A DNA stretch of 42,519 nucleotides from CAZFLM01 sp964519955 (GTDB taxonomy: Bacteria; Armatimonadota; Chthonomonadetes; Chthonomonadales; CAJBBX01): assembly GCA_964519955.1 (NCBI GenBank), contig CAZFLM010000056.1, positions 1 to 42,519 on the forward strand, in the 5' to 3' direction. Of the stretch, positions 32,643 to 41,301 are shown piece by piece. Below the pieces are notes generated by a model. That model searched no databases, was not told the DNA's origin, and worked only from the letters and a program-made list of their open reading frames with translations. The position numbers and the translations under genes are program-made. How positions within the stretch are numbered: position 1 is the stretch's first letter; every line of letters begins with the position of its first letter.

Positions 32643-34400
32643 CTACGCCTTCCCCCGCCGCACTGAGAGCACCAGGCAGAGGCCCAGGAACACGTTCACC
32701 CAGAGCCACGGCATGGTCGCGACGGCGGGGAGGCCCATGGGAGGCGCCGCTCCGGCCACCAACTCCAGCAGCACGTGCAGCGCGGAGGCGCCGGCCCAAA
32801 CGCGGAAGAAGCGCTGCTCGGCGGGAGACTCGGCCTCGCTCATGTAGAAGAAGCCCGGGATCAGCACGGAGTGGCCCAGCAGGTTCCACGGCGAGCCGAC
32901 GCCCGCGAACATGCAGACGAGGTCCGGCATCAGCAGGCCGAGCGTCGCGGCGAGCGCCCCACCCCACATGGGCTTCTTGCGGATGCCGCCCACGAGCGCG
33001 GCCAGCAGCCAGATCGCCGCGATGAGGCCGTACTGTCTGCGCTGACCGACCGCGCCGGTGGAGGCCGTCTGGACCGCCGCGCCCGCGTTCAGCTCACCCG
33101 CGCCGTACTTGGTGCGCGGCTCCTTGGCCTTCGCGGAGCGCTCCAACGTCGCCCGCACCTCGGCCGGGTCGCGCACGCCCTGCGACACGATCAGCGCGGC
33201 CACCCCCGCCACGTGCGGCGTCGCCATCGAGGTGCCCTGGAACGCGTAGTAGTCGTCGACGCCGTCCAGCACCGTGTTCTGCAGCACGCCGCCTTCGTCG
33301 CCGTGGGTCTTGTCGCCGCCCGGCGCCGCGATGCCGACCGCCGCGCCCCACGAGGAGTACGGCGCCAGGTCGCCGGTCGGGCCGACCGCCGAAACCGCGA
33401 TGCACTCCGGGAAGGCGGCCGGGTACGACACGCCCTCCTCGCCCGAGTTGCCCGCCGCGGCGACGATGGTGACGCCCTTCTTGGCGGCGTACTCGCAGGC
33501 GCGCTGCGTGACGGAGTCGGGGAACGGGGCGCCGAGGCTCATATTGATAACGCGCGCGCCATTGTCCGCCGCATAGCGGATGGCCGCCGCCACGTCGCTC
33601 ATGCGCCCGCTGCCACTCTCGCTGAGCACCTTCAGCGGCATGATGCTCGCCTCGAACGCGATGCCCGCGACGCCCTCGCCGTTGTCGGTGGACTGCGCGA
33701 TCGTGCCCGCCACGTGGGTCCCGTGCCCGTTGTCGTCGTCCGGGTGATTGCTGCGGTGCACGAAGTCGTAGGGCGACACGAACTTGGTCTGCTTCAGGTC
33801 GCGCGCCAGGTGGCCACCGCTCTTGTCCTCGAACGCCACGCCGGTATCGATAACAGCGACGACCGCGCCGCGCCCCTTGGTGCGGAACCACGCCTTCTCC
33901 ACGTCGATCCGGCGCAGGTTCCACTGCTCGCCGTAGCGCGGGTCGTTCGGCTTCCAGCCGCCCAAGCCGGGCTCCACGTCCGAGCCGGCGGCCTGCGGAG
34001 CGAGCGTGCCCGCTTCGCCGGCGGGGATGCGGAAGAGGCGCTGGGGCTCCGCCGCCGCGACGTTCGGGTCGGCCCGGAGCCGCGCGACGACACCGGCCAC
34101 CGCCGCCGAGTTCACCGTCATCACCCGGAGCGGCGAGGCGCTGCCGTCCGGCGCGGTTGGGGCGAACGATCCGCCCAGGCGCTGGGCCAGGGACTGGATG
34201 CCTCCGTCGGTCACGCCCTCGCGGAACTCGACGACGATCTCGCCGGGCACGGTCCACTCGGCCATCGCCGGCGCATGCCGCAGCCGGTTGGGCGCGGGCC
34301 GCGACGCCAGCCACAGCCACGCTCCCGCGCAGACGAGGAGGAATACTGCCAATGCCCGCCAGAACCGCGATCCACTGCGCTTCTTGCCGTTGGCGCTCAT
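32643..34400 (-). CDS. membrane-anchored S8 (subtilisin-like) serine protease
   Basis: 585 residues. N-terminal anchor or signal (about 14-32), a propeptide-like region (48-120: EWTVPGEIVVEFREGV and DPNVAAAEPQRLFRI), then the S8 domain. The catalytic triad is Asp185 (VIDTGV), His226 (GHGTHVAG) and Ser391 (GTSMATPHVAG); the oxyanion residue is Asn318 (AAAGNSG). All residues are present, so it should be active outside the cytoplasm. Unusually, residues 455-585 form a membrane domain of about four to five helices (YGLIAAIWLLAALVGG, LGLLMPDLVCMFAG, VNVFLGLCLVLSV). Its start overlaps the stop of the 64-residue gene (TAATG), implying coupling. Confidence 0.92.
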   Translation of the reverse strand: MSANGKKRSGSRFWRALAVFLLVCAGAWLWLASRPAPNRLRHAPAMAEWTVPGEIVVEFREGVTDGGIQSLAQRLGGSFAPTAPDGSASPLRVMTVNSAAVAGVVARLRADPNVAAAEPQRLFRIPAGEAGTLAPQAAGSDVEPGLGGWKPNDPRYGEQWNLRRIDVEKAWFRTKGRGAVVAVIDTGVAFEDKSGGHLARDLKQTKFVSPYDFVHRSNHPDDDNGHGTHVAGTIAQSTDNGEGVAGIAFEASIMPLKVLSESGSGRMSDVAAAIRYAADNGARVINMSLGAPFPDSVTQRACEYAAKKGVTIVAAAGNSGEEGVSYPAAFPECIAVSAVGPTGDLAPYSSWGAAVGIAAPGGDKTHGDEGGVLQNTVLDGVDDYYAFQGTSMATPHVAGVAALIVSQGVRDPAEVRATLERSAKAKEPRTKYGAGELNAGAAVQTASTGAVGQRRQYGLIAAIWLLAALVGGIRKKPMWGGALAATLGLLMPDLVCMFAGVGSPWNLLGHSVLIPGFFYMSEAESPAEQRFFRVWAGASALHVLLELVAGAAPPMGLPAVATMPWLWVNVFLGLCLVLSVRRGKA

Positions 34401-34594
34401 TACCGATCCGCCTTCCTCAGCTCAGGGTGCTTCCCCAGGATGTACTCGTACCGGTCCTTGCGCGTGCCCGTGCGCTCGTCGAAGAGCGGCGTCCCGCCCG
34501 CGTACATCGTGTCCTTGGGGTCGCCATACTGGTTGCGATTGGACTTCTGAATCCACTCGTCGATGCGGCGTTGGGTATCGGAATCGACTGCCAT
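34400..34594 (-). CDS. small hypothetical protein coupled to the subtilisin
   Basis: 64 residues, hydrophilic, with GGAGG 8 nt before ATG 34594. Sequence has DSDTQRRIDEWIQKSNRN, GDPKDTMYAGGTPLFDER, and a C-terminal helix DRYEYILGKHPEL. No family recognised. There is no signal peptide, so it would remain cytosolic, unlike its neighbour. The TAATG overlap with the protease gene and a good ribosome site make it a real gene. It may serve mainly as a translational leader, or may act on the protease membrane domain. Confidence 0.75.
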   Translation of the reverse strand: MAVDSDTQRRIDEWIQKSNRNQYGDPKDTMYAGGTPLFDERTGTRKDRYEYILGKHPELRKADR

Positions 34595-34686
34595 GTTCGC
34601 GCCTCCACCACTCCGTCAAGGAATGCTCTTACGGGACAGGCGCCAGCCCGCGCATTGTCGCTACGGTCCGGCTCAGCCTACGCCGA

Positions 34687-35364
34687 CTAGTTCGGCTTCA
34701 CGGTGCTGCGGATAAGCTCCCACCAGGACACCGCATCACTGGCGCCCTGCGATTGCTTCAGCGAGTACTTCACCCAGTGGCCGATAGCGGGACAGAAACT
34801 GCCGTCCACGGTCGTAACGATGCCCCGATACGTCTGAGTTCGCGTTGCATGGAGGCAATCGAAGGCTCCCGCCCGTGTGACAACGCGCTCAGGTTCGCCG
34901 ACGCTCACCCGCCAAGTGCGGACGCCACTATCTGCATAGCTGGTCTGTCCAGATGTGACGGTGCCGGTGCGCCAAGCCACCGAAGGCGACCGATCGGCGG
35001 TGACGCGAAGGGTCTTCCCGACAGATGCCGGACCCATGTTGCGCGCCAGTTCTGAACGCGGGGTGCCAACAACGGAGTAGTAGACGGAGGCCTCCCACTC
35101 AACGCGCACACCATCGGCGCTCCTCAACTCATAGCGCTCCTGCTTGGCCAGCGCGGAGCGCCCATCGATCAGTGTCTTTGTCACCGTCGTCGTCATCGTG
35201 CCCGTATCGGAGGCACCTGGAGACGTGTACGCACCTCGCATGGACCAGACCCAGACGTCACCGGCCTCAAAGGGCCGCTCGACCTGGGAGGGCGCGGCGG
35301 CGACAGCACCAACCGTCGCCAGCAGGCATCCAAAGACGACGTAACCAAGAAAGCGTGGACTCAC
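34687..35364 (-). CDS. secreted hypothetical protein
   Basis: 225 residues from GTG 35364, with GGGGAG 8 nt upstream. ATG 35379 would place that sequence inside the gene and has no ribosome site of its own. A signal peptide (VSPRFLGYVVFGCLLATVGA, cleavage near AAA-P) precedes an all-beta domain: DVWVWSMRG, TMTTTVTKTLIDGRSALAK, VRVEWEASVYYSVVG, AGAFDCLHATRTQTYRG, GHWVKYSLKQ, and the ending WWELI. The FDCLHATRTQT ... GHWVKY pattern resembles DUF3108-like beta proteins, but I do not assign a function. Mature Cys residues occur in FDCLHA and SFCPAI and might form a disulfide. Confidence 0.75.
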   Translation of the reverse strand: MSPRFLGYVVFGCLLATVGAVAAAPSQVERPFEAGDVWVWSMRGAYTSPGASDTGTMTTTVTKTLIDGRSALAKQERYELRSADGVRVEWEASVYYSVVGTPRSELARNMGPASVGKTLRVTADRSPSVAWRTGTVTSGQTSYADSGVRTWRVSVGEPERVVTRAGAFDCLHATRTQTYRGIVTTVDGSFCPAIGHWVKYSLKQSQGASDAVSWWELIRSTVKPN

Positions 35365-35529
35365 AGCGGTTCTCCCCATCGGGTCGTCCGCGCCGCGCCG
35401 AGCACCCGGCCCCATGCCGAGCGCCGCGCGCGCTGCACCACATCCAGTATACGCGCCACCGAGCCGCCGGTTTCGCCCGACCGCTGTGCGGAGGGGAACG
35501 CGCCCCCGATACCGAACGTGGAAGCGGCA

Positions 35530-35640
35530 CGCCCTACCGGGCGGGCAGGGACGCCCGCCGCACCGCGGCGTTGTGCTGGCACCTGGAGGGTGGCGCTCCG
35601 TCGCCACCGCGGCGTTGTGCAGAGCGGCCACATAGCCGCA
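35530..35640. repeat. palindromic intergenic repeat cluster
   Basis: GGCGGGC (35540-35546), loop AGGGAC, GCCCGCC (35553-35559), followed by ACCGCGGCGTTGTG at 35562-35575 and again, exactly, at 35606-35619. The palindrome recurs with an 8-bp stem at 42478-42499. The 305-nt stretch 35365-35669 between divergent genes holds no gene; no promoter could be placed. Confidence 0.75.
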
Positions 35641-35669
35641 ACGTTCCTTCGCACCCACTGGAGGTGTTC

Positions 35670-38612
35670 ATGATAACGATACGCGCCGGGGTGACTGCAT
35701 TCCTGCTCGCGCTTCCTGCTGCATGTTTAGCGCAGGCCAGGCCCGAGCAGAAGCCCGCGCCCGCGCCCACCGAGACCATCGCGGCGAAGCTGCCGGGGTT
35801 CCGCACGCAGGCGTACGGGCGGTGGCTCGCGGCGAAGGACAACCAGAGCGGCGTCCCGCTGGGCGGCCTCGGCACCGGGTTCATCGAGCTGCGGCCCGAT
35901 GCGCGCATCCACGACATGGTTACGCGGAACAACTGGACATCGCCGAAGCCCCCCGCATCCTGCGCGCTGACGCTGGCCTTCCCCGGCGGCGGCGCGAAGG
36001 CGGTCGACCTGATCCGCTCGGCCGCCGACGGCGCCGCCCACCTGCCGGCGAGCGCGCGCTACTTCGGCCACTTCCCCATCGCCGACCTCGACTACGGGCG
36101 GCCGAGCGCGCAGGCGCCGGTGCGCGCCTGGGTGCGGGCGTTCTCGTCATTCATCCCGCGCGACTCGGCGGCGTCGAACGAGCCGGCCGCCCTGTTCGCG
36201 GTGGAGCTGAAGAACGAGGGGCAGAAGCGGCAGCCGGTGACCGTGGCGCTGCGTTGGTCCAACGACCTGGGCGTCTCGGGGCGGTCGAGCGGCAACGTGG
36301 ACGGGCTGCTGGGATGGAGGCGCGCCAGCCTGCCGCCGCGGGGCATCTGGACGGTCTCCTGCGCGCACCTGGTCGCTACGACGGATGCTGAGATGCAGAA
36401 GGCGCTGCGCGACGCGCGGGCGGCGCAGATGCCGGACATCGCCGAGCTGGAGCGAACGTGCACGAGCGACGAGCGGCGCTTGGCGCTGGGCGGCACGTCG
36501 TTCGAGCTGGACGAATGGGGCGCATTCAACTGGGAGGCGGTGGAGCACGAGACGGCCCTGGTCGGCGGCGCGCCGAGCCTGGGGCAGGTCCTCTACTCGC
36601 TGCAGTGGGGCGGAAAGCCGGCGGGCGTCGAGTTCGTCTCGGGCGGCGCGAACCGGGGCTTCGGGCTAAAGCTGGTCTCGCCGCTGCGCACGGATGCCTC
36701 GCGGGCGCACGCCTTCGCGCGGATGGCCACCGACGACGGCATGCTCGCGCTGACCCAGGTCTGCTCGGCCACCGATGCCGGCCTGGTGCGCTGGTTCGTC
36801 ATCGAGAACCGGTCGCCGCAGGCGCTGCCCGACTGCGCGTTCGGCTACTACGCCAACGTGGACGTGGGCGGAACGAAGGGGGCCGAGGCGGGATCGGCGG
36901 TCTGGCGCGACTACGGCGACGGCGCGTCCGGCATCGAGTTCGCGGGGCCGAGCGCCGGGCCGCGGCACGCGCTGCTGGCGTGGAAGCCAGCCGCCACGCA
37001 CACCGTCGTCGGCAACTGGCCGGACACGCCCGTCATACTCCGCGGCACGGCCTGGCCGACGGTCGCGGCCCTGCGCTCGCGCCCCGAGTCCGGGGAGGCC
37101 TTCGTGAGCGGCAAGGTGCAGGGCGTGCAGATGCGGGCGCCGACGGGCAAGGACACGGCGGCCGTTGCGGTGGACGGCTCCGGGTGGTCCGCCACGACCA
37201 CCACGAGCACCGATGGCGGCGTCTCCGCCTCGGTCACCGCCACGTTGGCGCCGGGCGAGACGAAGCGCGCCTGGCTCGCGTTTGCGTGGCACTCCCCCAC
37301 CTGGCGCAGCTCGGACGGGCAGACGTGCATGAACCGCTACGGGGCGAACTCGCTGAACGCTGCCAGCGAGGCCACCTACGCGCTGGGCCGCGCGGCATCC
37401 ACGGAGCGCCGCATCATCGCCTGGCAGGAGCCGATCTACCAGAGCACCGTTCCGCCGTGGCTCAAGGACGCGCTGGTGAACGGGCTCTACTCCTTCGCGC
37501 GCAACACCATCTGGCTGGACGACGGCCGGTTCTTCCACAGCGAGAGCTTCACCGGCTGCCCCATCACCGAGACGCTGGTGTGCCGCTTCAACGGGTCCGT
37601 CACCACCGTCGAGATGTTCCCGGAGTTGGAGAAGGCGACGATGCGCCAGTTCGCGAAGGCGCAAGCGGCGAGCGGGCAGATCGCGTTCGCGTTCGGCGGC
37701 CCGGTCGGCGTCGCCACGCCTATGCTCGACCTGCAGAAGCCCATCGTCTCGTCGGAGTACGTGCTGATGTGCCGGCGGGACGCGCTGTGGACCAAGGACG
37801 CGGCATTCGCGAAGGACATCTATCCCTCCGCCAAGCGGGCCATGCAGTTCGCGATGACGCTCGACACGGATGGCGACGGCCTCATCAACGACGCGCCGGG
37901 CAGCGAGTCGGGCTTCCCCGCGAACCAGTACTACGACATCTGGCCCTGGTTCGGCACGTCGGCCTACACCGCGGGCATCGGCCAGGCAGCGCTCCGGGCC
38001 GCGGAGGAGATGGCGCGCGACCAGGGGGACAGCGAGTTCGAGGCGTGGTGCCACGAGCGCTTCGAGAAGGGCCTGGCCGCGTACGAGGAGCTGCTCTGGA
38101 ACGGGCGGCACTACCGGCTGTACAACGACTTCGACCACGGGCGCATGAGCGAGTCGTGCCTCGTGAACCAACTCTGCGGGCAGCTCCACGCGTGGGCGTG
38201 CAAGCTCGGCGACCTGCACCCGCGCGAGAACGCTCTGTCGGCGCTGCGCGAGGTGGCCTACCGGAACGTGCGCGGCACGCAGTGGGGCGCGATCGCTGGG
38301 GTGCTGCCCGACGGGACTCCGGACCAGGCCGGCACGTCGCAGTCGCGAGAAGTGGTGGTCGGCGAGACGTGGAACTGGGCGGCCTCGGCGCTCATCGCGG
38401 CGCAGCAGGCCAAGGACGAGACGCTGCGCGGCTCGGCGCTCACCGCCGCCGAGAACGCGTACAAAGCGATCCTGCAGTCGGGCACGCTCTGGGACCAGCA
38501 TTTCAGCTACAGCGCGACGACGGGACTGCCCGTTTGGGGCCGCCACTACTACAGCAACCTCGGGATCTGGATACTCCCCTTCGCCCTCGGGATGCGCCCT
38601 GTCGGACCGTGA
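35670..38612 (+). CDS. secreted GH116-type glycoside hydrolase (glucosylceramidase-like)
   Basis: 980 residues with a signal peptide (MITIRAGVTAFLLALPAACL, cleavage near AQA) and GGAGGT before ATG. The N-terminal beta-sandwich domain starts GVPLGGLGTGFIELRPD, a hallmark of GH116/DUF608 proteins. The C-terminal (alpha/alpha)6 barrel begins near WLKDALVNGLYSFARNTIWL. By comparison with human GBA2, the acid/base is probably Asp756 in QYYDIWPWFGTSAY and the nucleophile Glu625 in FHSESF. The NTxDV block normally downstream of the nucleophile is degenerate here (ETLVCRF). EF-hand-like LDTDGDGLIND may bind calcium. Likely substrate: beta-glucosides or xylosides outside the cytoplasm. Confidence 0.85.
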   Translation: MITIRAGVTAFLLALPAACLAQARPEQKPAPAPTETIAAKLPGFRTQAYGRWLAAKDNQSGVPLGGLGTGFIELRPDARIHDMVTRNNWTSPKPPASCALTLAFPGGGAKAVDLIRSAADGAAHLPASARYFGHFPIADLDYGRPSAQAPVRAWVRAFSSFIPRDSAASNEPAALFAVELKNEGQKRQPVTVALRWSNDLGVSGRSSGNVDGLLGWRRASLPPRGIWTVSCAHLVATTDAEMQKALRDARAAQMPDIAELERTCTSDERRLALGGTSFELDEWGAFNWEAVEHETALVGGAPSLGQVLYSLQWGGKPAGVEFVSGGANRGFGLKLVSPLRTDASRAHAFARMATDDGMLALTQVCSATDAGLVRWFVIENRSPQALPDCAFGYYANVDVGGTKGAEAGSAVWRDYGDGASGIEFAGPSAGPRHALLAWKPAATHTVVGNWPDTPVILRGTAWPTVAALRSRPESGEAFVSGKVQGVQMRAPTGKDTAAVAVDGSGWSATTTTSTDGGVSASVTATLAPGETKRAWLAFAWHSPTWRSSDGQTCMNRYGANSLNAASEATYALGRAASTERRIIAWQEPIYQSTVPPWLKDALVNGLYSFARNTIWLDDGRFFHSESFTGCPITETLVCRFNGSVTTVEMFPELEKATMRQFAKAQAASGQIAFAFGGPVGVATPMLDLQKPIVSSEYVLMCRRDALWTKDAAFAKDIYPSAKRAMQFAMTLDTDGDGLINDAPGSESGFPANQYYDIWPWFGTSAYTAGIGQAALRAAEEMARDQGDSEFEAWCHERFEKGLAAYEELLWNGRHYRLYNDFDHGRMSESCLVNQLCGQLHAWACKLGDLHPRENALSALREVAYRNVRGTQWGAIAGVLPDGTPDQAGTSQSREVVVGETWNWAASALIAAQQAKDETLRGSALTAAENAYKAILQSGTLWDQHFSYSATTGLPVWGRHYYSNLGIWILPFALGMRPVGP

Positions 38613-38624
38613 CCGGAGTCCATC

Positions 38625-38633
38625 TGGTACAAT
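38625..38633 (+). promoter_or_regulatory. extended -10 promoter for the riboflavin genes
   Basis: TGGTACAAT is an extended -10 element (TGN plus TACAAT). No good -35 is visible, which is tolerated with an extended -10. The start would be near 38640, leaving a leader of about 13 nt before ATG 38653. No room exists for an FMN riboswitch. Confidence 0.45.
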
Positions 38634-38652
38634 ACGGCCCACAGGTGAGGCC

Positions 38653-39309
38653 ATGTTCACGGGGATCGTCGAGGAGGTCGGGCGGATCGTCGAGCTGAGG
38701 CGCGGGGCCGCGTCGGCGCGTGTCGCCATCGAGGCGCCGCTCGTCTCGGAGGGCACGCGCATCGGCGACAGCGTCTGCGTCAGCGGCACCTGCCTGACGG
38801 TGGTCGCCATCGCCGGCCAGGTGCTCAGCTTCGACGCGGTGCCCGAGACCCTGCGGCGCTCCAGCCTGCGCGACCTGAAGGCAGGCGACTCGGTGAACCT
38901 GGAGCGCGCGCTGCGCCTCGGCGACCGGCTGGGTGGACATATCGTCCAGGGCCACGTGGACGGCGTCGGGCAGATCGTCTCCGTGCGCGACCAGGACACC
39001 GCGCGGATGGTGCGGGTCTCGGTTCCGGCGTCCCTCTCGCGCTACATCGCCGAGAAGGGCTCGGTGACGCTCGACGGCATCAGCCTGACGGTGGCCGAGG
39101 TACACGCCGACGGCTTCACCGTGTCCATCGTGCCCCACACCTGGGACATGACCACTCTGCGCGCCCGGCGTGCCGGTGACGCGCTCAACATCGAGGTAGA
39201 CGTGCTCGCCAAGTACGTGGAGAGCCTGCTGGGCGCCGGCAAGGCGTCGGACAGCCGGTTCGAGTCGCTGCTGGCCGAGGCGGGATACCTGGGGGAGGCC
39301 GCGCAATGA
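38653..39309 (+). CDS. riboflavin synthase alpha chain
   Basis: 218 residues with the duplicated lumazine-binding folds of the alpha subunit. It starts with the invariant MFTGIVEEVG. Repeat 1 ends near residue 97 (GDSVCVSGTCLTVVAI, FDAVPETLRRSSL). Repeat 2 begins near GHIVQGHVDGVG and contains KGSVTLDGISLTVAEV and FTVSIVPHTWDMTTL. The enzyme dismutates two 6,7-dimethyl-8-ribityllumazine molecules to riboflavin and works with RibH. The stop overlaps the ribBA start (ATGA). Confidence 0.97.
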   Translation: MFTGIVEEVGRIVELRRGAASARVAIEAPLVSEGTRIGDSVCVSGTCLTVVAIAGQVLSFDAVPETLRRSSLRDLKAGDSVNLERALRLGDRLGGHIVQGHVDGVGQIVSVRDQDTARMVRVSVPASLSRYIAEKGSVTLDGISLTVAEVHADGFTVSIVPHTWDMTTLRARRAGDALNIEVDVLAKYVESLLGAGKASDSRFESLLAEAGYLGEAAQ

Positions 39310-40580
39310 CGGCGCCTCGGACCGAACCGGGTCGAAGCGACATTGACGTGCAGTTTGCGACAATCGAAGAAGCCGTAGCCGACATCCGCGCCGGCAAGAT
39401 GGTGCTCGTGGTGGACGATGAGGACCGCGAGAACGAAGGCGACTTCATCATGGCCGCCGAGTTCTGCACCGCCCGCGAGATCAACATCATGCGGCGGTTC
39501 GGCAGCGGGGTCATCTGCATCCCGACCACCCAGAAGCGCCTCGAGGAGCTGGGCGTGCCGATGATGGTCGGCTCGAACACCTCGCGCCTCGGGACGCCGA
39601 TGACCGTGACGGTGGACGCGCGCGAGGGCACGACGACGGGCGTCTCCGCGGAGGACCGCGCCAAGACCGTGGCCGTGTTCGTCGACCCGAAGGCCAAGCG
39701 CGGCGACCTGACGCGGCCCGGGCACATGGTGCCGCTGCGCGCGGAGGAAGGCGGCGTCCTGCGCCGGACGGGCCACACCGAGGCCACGGTCGACCTCTGC
39801 GTCCTCGCCGGGCTCTATCCCGCCGGGGTGCTTTGCGAGGCGATGAACGAGGACGGGACGATGGCCCGGGTGCCCGACCTGGTGCGCATGGGCAAGCAGT
39901 TCGGCCTCAAGCTCATCACCATCGCCGACCTCATCCAGCACCGCCGCCGCACCGAGCGGCTCATCGAGCGCATCGCCACGACGAAGCTGCCGACGTCACG
40001 CTATGGCCAGTTCACCGTTCATGCCTATGAGAGCCGGGTCGACCCGTTCCCCGCGGTGGCGCTCGTCAAGGGCGACATCGACCCGGACGAGCCCACGCTG
40101 GTGCGGGTCCACTCCTCCTGCGTGACGGGCGACCTGCTGGACTCGCTGCGCTGCGACTGCGGCGACCAGTTGCACATGGCGCTGGAGAAGATCGCGCGGG
40201 CGGGCCGGGGCGTCCTGGTTTACCTGCAGCAGGAGGGCCGCGGCATCGGCCTCGTCAACAAGATGCGCGCCTACGAACTGCAAGACGCCGGCGCCGACAC
40301 GGTTGAGGCCAACGAGCAGCTCGGCTTCAAGCCCGACCTCCGCGACTACGGCGTGGGCGCGCAGGTGCTGGCGGACCTCGGCGTGCGGAACATCGTGCTG
40401 ATGACCAACAACCCGGCGAAGGTGCGCGGCCTGCACGGCTATGGCATGGAGATCAGCGACTGGGTGCCGCTGAGCGCGCCGCCCAACCCGCACAACGAGC
40501 GCTACCTGCAGACGAAGCGCGAGAAGTTCGGCCACATCTTCGCGGCAGAGGAAGTGCCGCCGGAGGCGGACGGAGCCTAG
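39306..40580 (+). CDS. RibBA: DHBP synthase / GTP cyclohydrolase II
   Basis: 424 residues. The N-terminal half is 3,4-dihydroxy-2-butanone-4-phosphate synthase, with the metal and active-site block DDEDRENEGD (37-46), RPGHMVPLRA and GHTEATVDL. The C-terminal half is GTP cyclohydrolase II, with zinc ligands Cys272, Cys283 and Cys285 (SSCVTGD, RCDCG) and QQEGRGIGLVNK. Both active sites look intact, so one protein would open both branches of riboflavin synthesis. It is coupled to ribE by a 4-nt overlap. Confidence 0.97.
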   Translation: MTAPRTEPGRSDIDVQFATIEEAVADIRAGKMVLVVDDEDRENEGDFIMAAEFCTAREINIMRRFGSGVICIPTTQKRLEELGVPMMVGSNTSRLGTPMTVTVDAREGTTTGVSAEDRAKTVAVFVDPKAKRGDLTRPGHMVPLRAEEGGVLRRTGHTEATVDLCVLAGLYPAGVLCEAMNEDGTMARVPDLVRMGKQFGLKLITIADLIQHRRRTERLIERIATTKLPTSRYGQFTVHAYESRVDPFPAVALVKGDIDPDEPTLVRVHSSCVTGDLLDSLRCDCGDQLHMALEKIARAGRGVLVYLQQEGRGIGLVNKMRAYELQDAGADTVEANEQLGFKPDLRDYGVGAQVLADLGVRNIVLMTNNPAKVRGLHGYGMEISDWVPLSAPPNPHNERYLQTKREKFGHIFAAEEVPPEADGA

Positions 40581-40585
40581 CGGCG

Positions 40586-40765
40586 AGTTCAAAGTTGGAA
40601 GTTGAAAGTGGGGCGCCCGGGCCAGACGTAGGGGCAGAGCATTCGCTTGCGGGGCCGTATATCGCGGTCACTTCTCGCGCGAATGCTGCGCCGTGGCGTT
40701 GGGCGGGGCGGCCCCCTTGCGCGCGAATGCGGTGCCCTGGCGTTGGACGGGGCGACGGCCGGCGT
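40586..40765. repeat. composite intergenic repeat inside the riboflavin operon
   Basis: TTCAAAGTTGGAAGTTGAAA at 40588 is followed by GGGGCAGAGCATTCGC. AGCATTCGC (40638-40646) is inverted at 40679-40687. GCGCGAATGC recurs at 40677 and 40721 (44-nt direct spacing, about 36 nt similar). Nothing coding in the 227-nt gap between ribBA and ribH. Confidence 0.75.
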
Positions 40766-40807
40766 CGCACGGCGTGAGACACAAGGTGAGCACACAGGGA
40801 GATAGGG

Positions 40808-41275
40808 ATGCCCAAGACATATGAAGGCAAGCTGATCGCGGCGGGGCTGCGGTTCGGGATCGTGGTGAGCCGCTTCAACTCGTTCGTGACCGAGAGGATG
40901 CTGAGCGGGGCGCTGGACACGCTTGTGCGGCACGGGGCGAGCGAGGACGACATCGAGATCGCGCGCGTGCCGGGCACGTGGGAGATCCCGTTCGCGGCGC
41001 AGCGGTTCGCGGGCAAGGGCAAGTACGACGCCATCATCTGCATCGGCTGCCTCATCCGGGGCGCAACGCCGCACTTCGAGTACCTGGCCGCCGAGGTGAC
41101 GAAGGGCCTGGCGCAGATCGGGCTCGAGCACAAGCTGCCGGTCACGTACGGTGTCACCACGGTCGAGAGCCTCGAGCAGGCCATCGAGCGCGCCGGATCC
41201 AAGGCGGGCAACAAGGGCGCCGAGGCCGCAGCGGCCGCCATCGAGATGGCCAGCCTGCTTCGCGAGATCGGCTAG
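40808..41275 (+). CDS. 6,7-dimethyl-8-ribityllumazine synthase (RibH)
   Basis: 155 residues, normal length. Conserved blocks: FGIVVSRFNSFVTERML, VPGTWEIPFAAQ, CIGCLIRGATPHFEYLAAEV (with the catalytic His), PVTYGVTTVESLEQAIERAG and KGAEAAAAAIEMA. It condenses the DHBP from RibBA with the pyrimidine intermediate to form the lumazine used by riboflavin synthase. GGGAG lies about 8 nt before ATG. It is separated from ribBA by a repeat, so it may be transcribed weakly by read-through or from its own promoter. ribD is not in the window. Confidence 0.97.
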   Translation: MPKTYEGKLIAAGLRFGIVVSRFNSFVTERMLSGALDTLVRHGASEDDIEIARVPGTWEIPFAAQRFAGKGKYDAIICIGCLIRGATPHFEYLAAEVTKGLAQIGLEHKLPVTYGVTTVESLEQAIERAGSKAGNKGAEAAAAAIEMASLLREIG

Positions 41276-41301
41276 CCGGGCGAGACGCGGCGGAGCAAGC
41301 C

